Source of the DNA: Rhodoferax sp.
Lineage (GTDB): Bacteria > Pseudomonadota > Gammaproteobacteria > Burkholderiales > Burkholderiaceae_C
Direction: 5' to 3'
Length of the DNA: 64,000 nt
NCBI RefSeq assembly: GCF_030653815.1
Contig: NZ_JAURYQ010000009.1
Span: forward strand, 39,607-103,606
Under the pieces are notes generated by a model, which was not told where the DNA came from, did no database searches, and was given only the letters and a program-made list of their open reading frames with translations. Made by a program: the position numbers and the translations under genes. Below are positions 62,450 to 64,000 of the stretch, one piece after another (positions within the stretch are counted from its first letter, which is position 1; each line of letters opens with the position of its first letter).

Positions 62450-63361
62450 ATGGACCTGCGTCGCCTGAAAAGCTTTGTGGTTTTGGCTGAAGAGCTGAAC
62501 TTCAACCGGGCGGCGGCGCGTCTGCATATTTCCCAACCGCCCTTGACGCGGCAAATTCAGTTGTTGGAAGGCGAGCTCGGCGCCCCGCTGTTTGACCGCC
62601 AGCCCAAAGGTCTGGTGCTCACGGCCGCCGGCTGCACCCTGCTGGACGACGCCCGACGCATTCTGGGCATGGCGGACGCCGCCAAAGACCGGGCCGCCCA
62701 GGCCGGCCGGGGTGAAATTGGCCGCCTCGACGTGGGTATCTTCGGCTCGGCCATCTTTCACCACATTCCACGCCTGCTGTTGCAGTTTCGCAGCCGCTAC
62801 CCGAATGTGCAGATCAGCCTGCATGAACAAACCAAGGCCGAACAGATCCAGGCGCTGCGCGAGCGGCGTCTGACCATCGGCTTCAACCGTCACGTCAGGC
62901 CCGCGCCCGACCTTGTGGTGGAACCGGTCTACCAGGAACCTCTGCTGGTGGCGCTGCATGGTGATCACCCCATGGCGCAACAAGCCGCCATCAGCATCCG
63001 CGAGCTCAGCGCTCAGCCGCTCATCCTCTACCCCAACAACACGCGTGAAGGTTTTGCCGACCACGTGTTGTCGCTGTTTTATCACGAGGGCCTGCAAGCC
63101 CAGGTGGAGCTGGAGGTGAAGGACGTGGTCACGGCGGTAGCCCTGGTGTCCAGTGGTTTTGGCCTGTGTGTGACGCCCGAGGCGGCCAGCAGCCTGCAAC
63201 TGCCGGGTGTGGTCTACCGGCCGCTCCAGGCCGATCCGGCGCCCACGGTGGAACTGGTGTGCGTGTACCGCCGGGACGATGCCTCGCCGGTGCTGGCGGC
63301 CTTTCTGGAGACCGTGCGCCAATTCCAGCCGGAAAACGGCGGCAAAAAAGTCGTCTGCTGA
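62450..63361 (+). CDS. LysR-family regulator (AphT/CatR-type)
   Basis: A 303-residue LysR-type regulator. The N-terminal helix-turn-helix is FVVLAEELNFNRAAARLHIS with PPLTRQIQLLEGELGAPLF; the effector domain runs from about residue 90 (LDVGIFGSAIFHHIPRLLLQF). The closest pattern is the BenM/CatR group. In TA441 a LysR protein, AphT, controls the downstream meta-pathway genes; the same role is inferred here. Two inverted repeats lie directly upstream. Confidence 0.88.
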   Translation: MDLRRLKSFVVLAEELNFNRAAARLHISQPPLTRQIQLLEGELGAPLFDRQPKGLVLTAAGCTLLDDARRILGMADAAKDRAAQAGRGEIGRLDVGIFGSAIFHHIPRLLLQFRSRYPNVQISLHEQTKAEQIQALRERRLTIGFNRHVRPAPDLVVEPVYQEPLLVALHGDHPMAQQAAISIRELSAQPLILYPNNTREGFADHVLSLFYHEGLQAQVELEVKDVVTAVALVSSGFGLCVTPEAASSLQLPGVVYRPLQADPAPTVELVCVYRRDDASPVLAAFLETVRQFQPENGGKKVVC

Positions 63362-63413
63362 CCTGGCAGGCGTTTTATTTCCTTCAACCTGATCTCGGAG
63401 ATAGTCAAATCTT

Positions 63414-63845
63414 ATGAAAGTATCTGTTTCACAAACGGTGATCGGCTGGGACGCAGCCGCCATGGCAGCGCGTGCCACAGCACAACACGCGGACAGTCTG
63501 GGCATCGCCATCAACATTGCGGTGGTCGACCTCGGCGGTAACCTAGCCGCGTTTTTGCGCATGCCGGGCGCTTTTTTGCATTCGATCGACATAGCCATCG
63601 ACAAGGCTTACACCGCCGCCAGTTTTGGTTTGCCGACCAGCCAGTGGCACGGCGCACTGCAGGAACACTCGGATGCCGTGCGTGAAGGCATTGTGCTGCG
63701 TCCGCGCTTTGTAGCTTTTGGCGGTGGCTTGCCGATCCTTGAGGCCGGTCAGCGCATTGGCGGCATCGGTGTCTCGGGCGGCTCGGAGGAACAGGACGAG
63801 GCTTGTGCCCAAGCGGGGCTGAAAGCCATCGGTTTGAACAGTTAA
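63414..63845 (+). CDS. HbpS/GlcG-family protein
   Basis: A 143-residue protein of the heme-binding HbpS / GlcG (DUF336) family: GIAINIAVVDLGGNLAAFLRMPGAF, DIAIDKAYTAASFGLPT and PILEAGQRIGGIGVSGGSEEQDEACAQAG, in each case conserved. Members are common in aromatic-degradation operons, usually without a known role. It lies between the LysR gene and dmpC, 18 bp before the latter. Confidence 0.85.
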   Translation: MKVSVSQTVIGWDAAAMAARATAQHADSLGIAINIAVVDLGGNLAAFLRMPGAFLHSIDIAIDKAYTAASFGLPTSQWHGALQEHSDAVREGIVLRPRFVAFGGGLPILEAGQRIGGIGVSGGSEEQDEACAQAGLKAIGLNS

Positions 63846-63863
63846 CTTTTTGAAAATTGCACC

Positions 63864-64000
63864 ATGAACCAGATACTGAACTTCATCAACGGCGAATACG
63901 TCAGCAACGTCAGCGGCAAGACCTACGAGAAACGCAATCCCGTAGACAACTCGTTGATCGGCATGGTCCATGAAGCCGGCCAGCCCGAAGTTGACGCCGC
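63864..64000 (+). CDS. dmpC: 2-Hydroxymuconic semialdehyde dehydrogenase DmpC, 3' truncated
   Basis: Only the first 45 codons are in the window, starting MNQILNFINGEYVSN and continuing YEKRNPVDNSLIGMVHEAG, typical of the N-terminus of DmpC/XylG-type aldehyde dehydrogenases. It should oxidise the ring-cleavage product to 2-hydroxymuconate with NAD. Position after dmpB and the LysR gene fits the meta-pathway. Confidence 0.82.
   Translation, partial: MNQILNFINGEYVSNVSGKTYEKRNPVDNSLIGMVHEAGQPEVDA

Noticed and set aside
1..64000. CRISPR arrays or rRNA genes
   Set aside because: No regularly spaced short repeats and no rRNA signatures were seen.

Overview
The window reads as chromosomal DNA of a betaproteobacterium, most likely a Rhodoferax- or Comamonas-like member of the Comamonadaceae. 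The basis is high-GC coding sequence and familiar Burkholderiales gene orders (ubiE / Tim44-like / ubiJ / ubiB / fmdB / DUF502 / aspS / nudB; yibN-like / grxC / secB / gpsA; ribF / ileS / lspA). This is a judgement from gene content, not a database match.

Layout. 0-30.9 kb is dense core genome: an FAD/Fe-S oxidoreductase cut by the window edge, ubiquinone genes, aspS, folate genes (nudB, folE) with a BLUF photoreceptor behind folE, cardiolipin synthase clsB, a moeB/ctpA pair, the protein-export and redox run yibN-like/grxC/secB/gpsA, NAD synthesis (nadC, nadA), an EamA transporter, a quinone oxidoreductase, ribF-ileS-lspA, an HNH protein, a secreted ATP-dependent DNA ligase (LigE type) and greB. 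31.0-39.6 kb is a respiratory module: a membrane TlpA-like thioredoxin with a decayed dsbD tail, then tetrathionate reductase ttrBCA converging on its two-component system ttrSR. 39.7-41.7 kb is a lone GspE/PilB-type ATPase.

41.7-47.5 kb is a patchwork of integration scars: 3' fragments of tRNA-Lys and tRNA-Asn, a 77-bp direct repeat bracketing a low-GC two-gene cassette (CoiA-like putative nuclease and an unknown membrane zinc-ribbon protein), a complete IS3-family element without target duplication, and broken ends of selO, a helicase gene, a sulfate-binding protein gene and a response-regulator gene. A very large hybrid histidine kinase follows (47.5-52.1 kb).

52.6-64 kb is a phenol meta-cleavage cluster of the dmp/aph type. 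A GntR repressor (aphS-like) and a DmpR-type sigma-54 activator are coupled on the minus strand. They are divergent from a sigma-54 promoter driving dmpKLMNOP (multicomponent phenol hydroxylase), dmpQ (ferredoxin) and dmpB (catechol 2,3-dioxygenase), followed by an outer-membrane Phenol_MetA_deg protein, a LysR regulator, an HbpS/GlcG-like protein and the start of dmpC. Phenol is hydroxylated to catechol, the ring is opened by DmpB, and the semialdehyde is oxidised by DmpC; the rest of the pathway should lie past the right edge.

No rRNA operon, complete tRNA or CRISPR array was seen.
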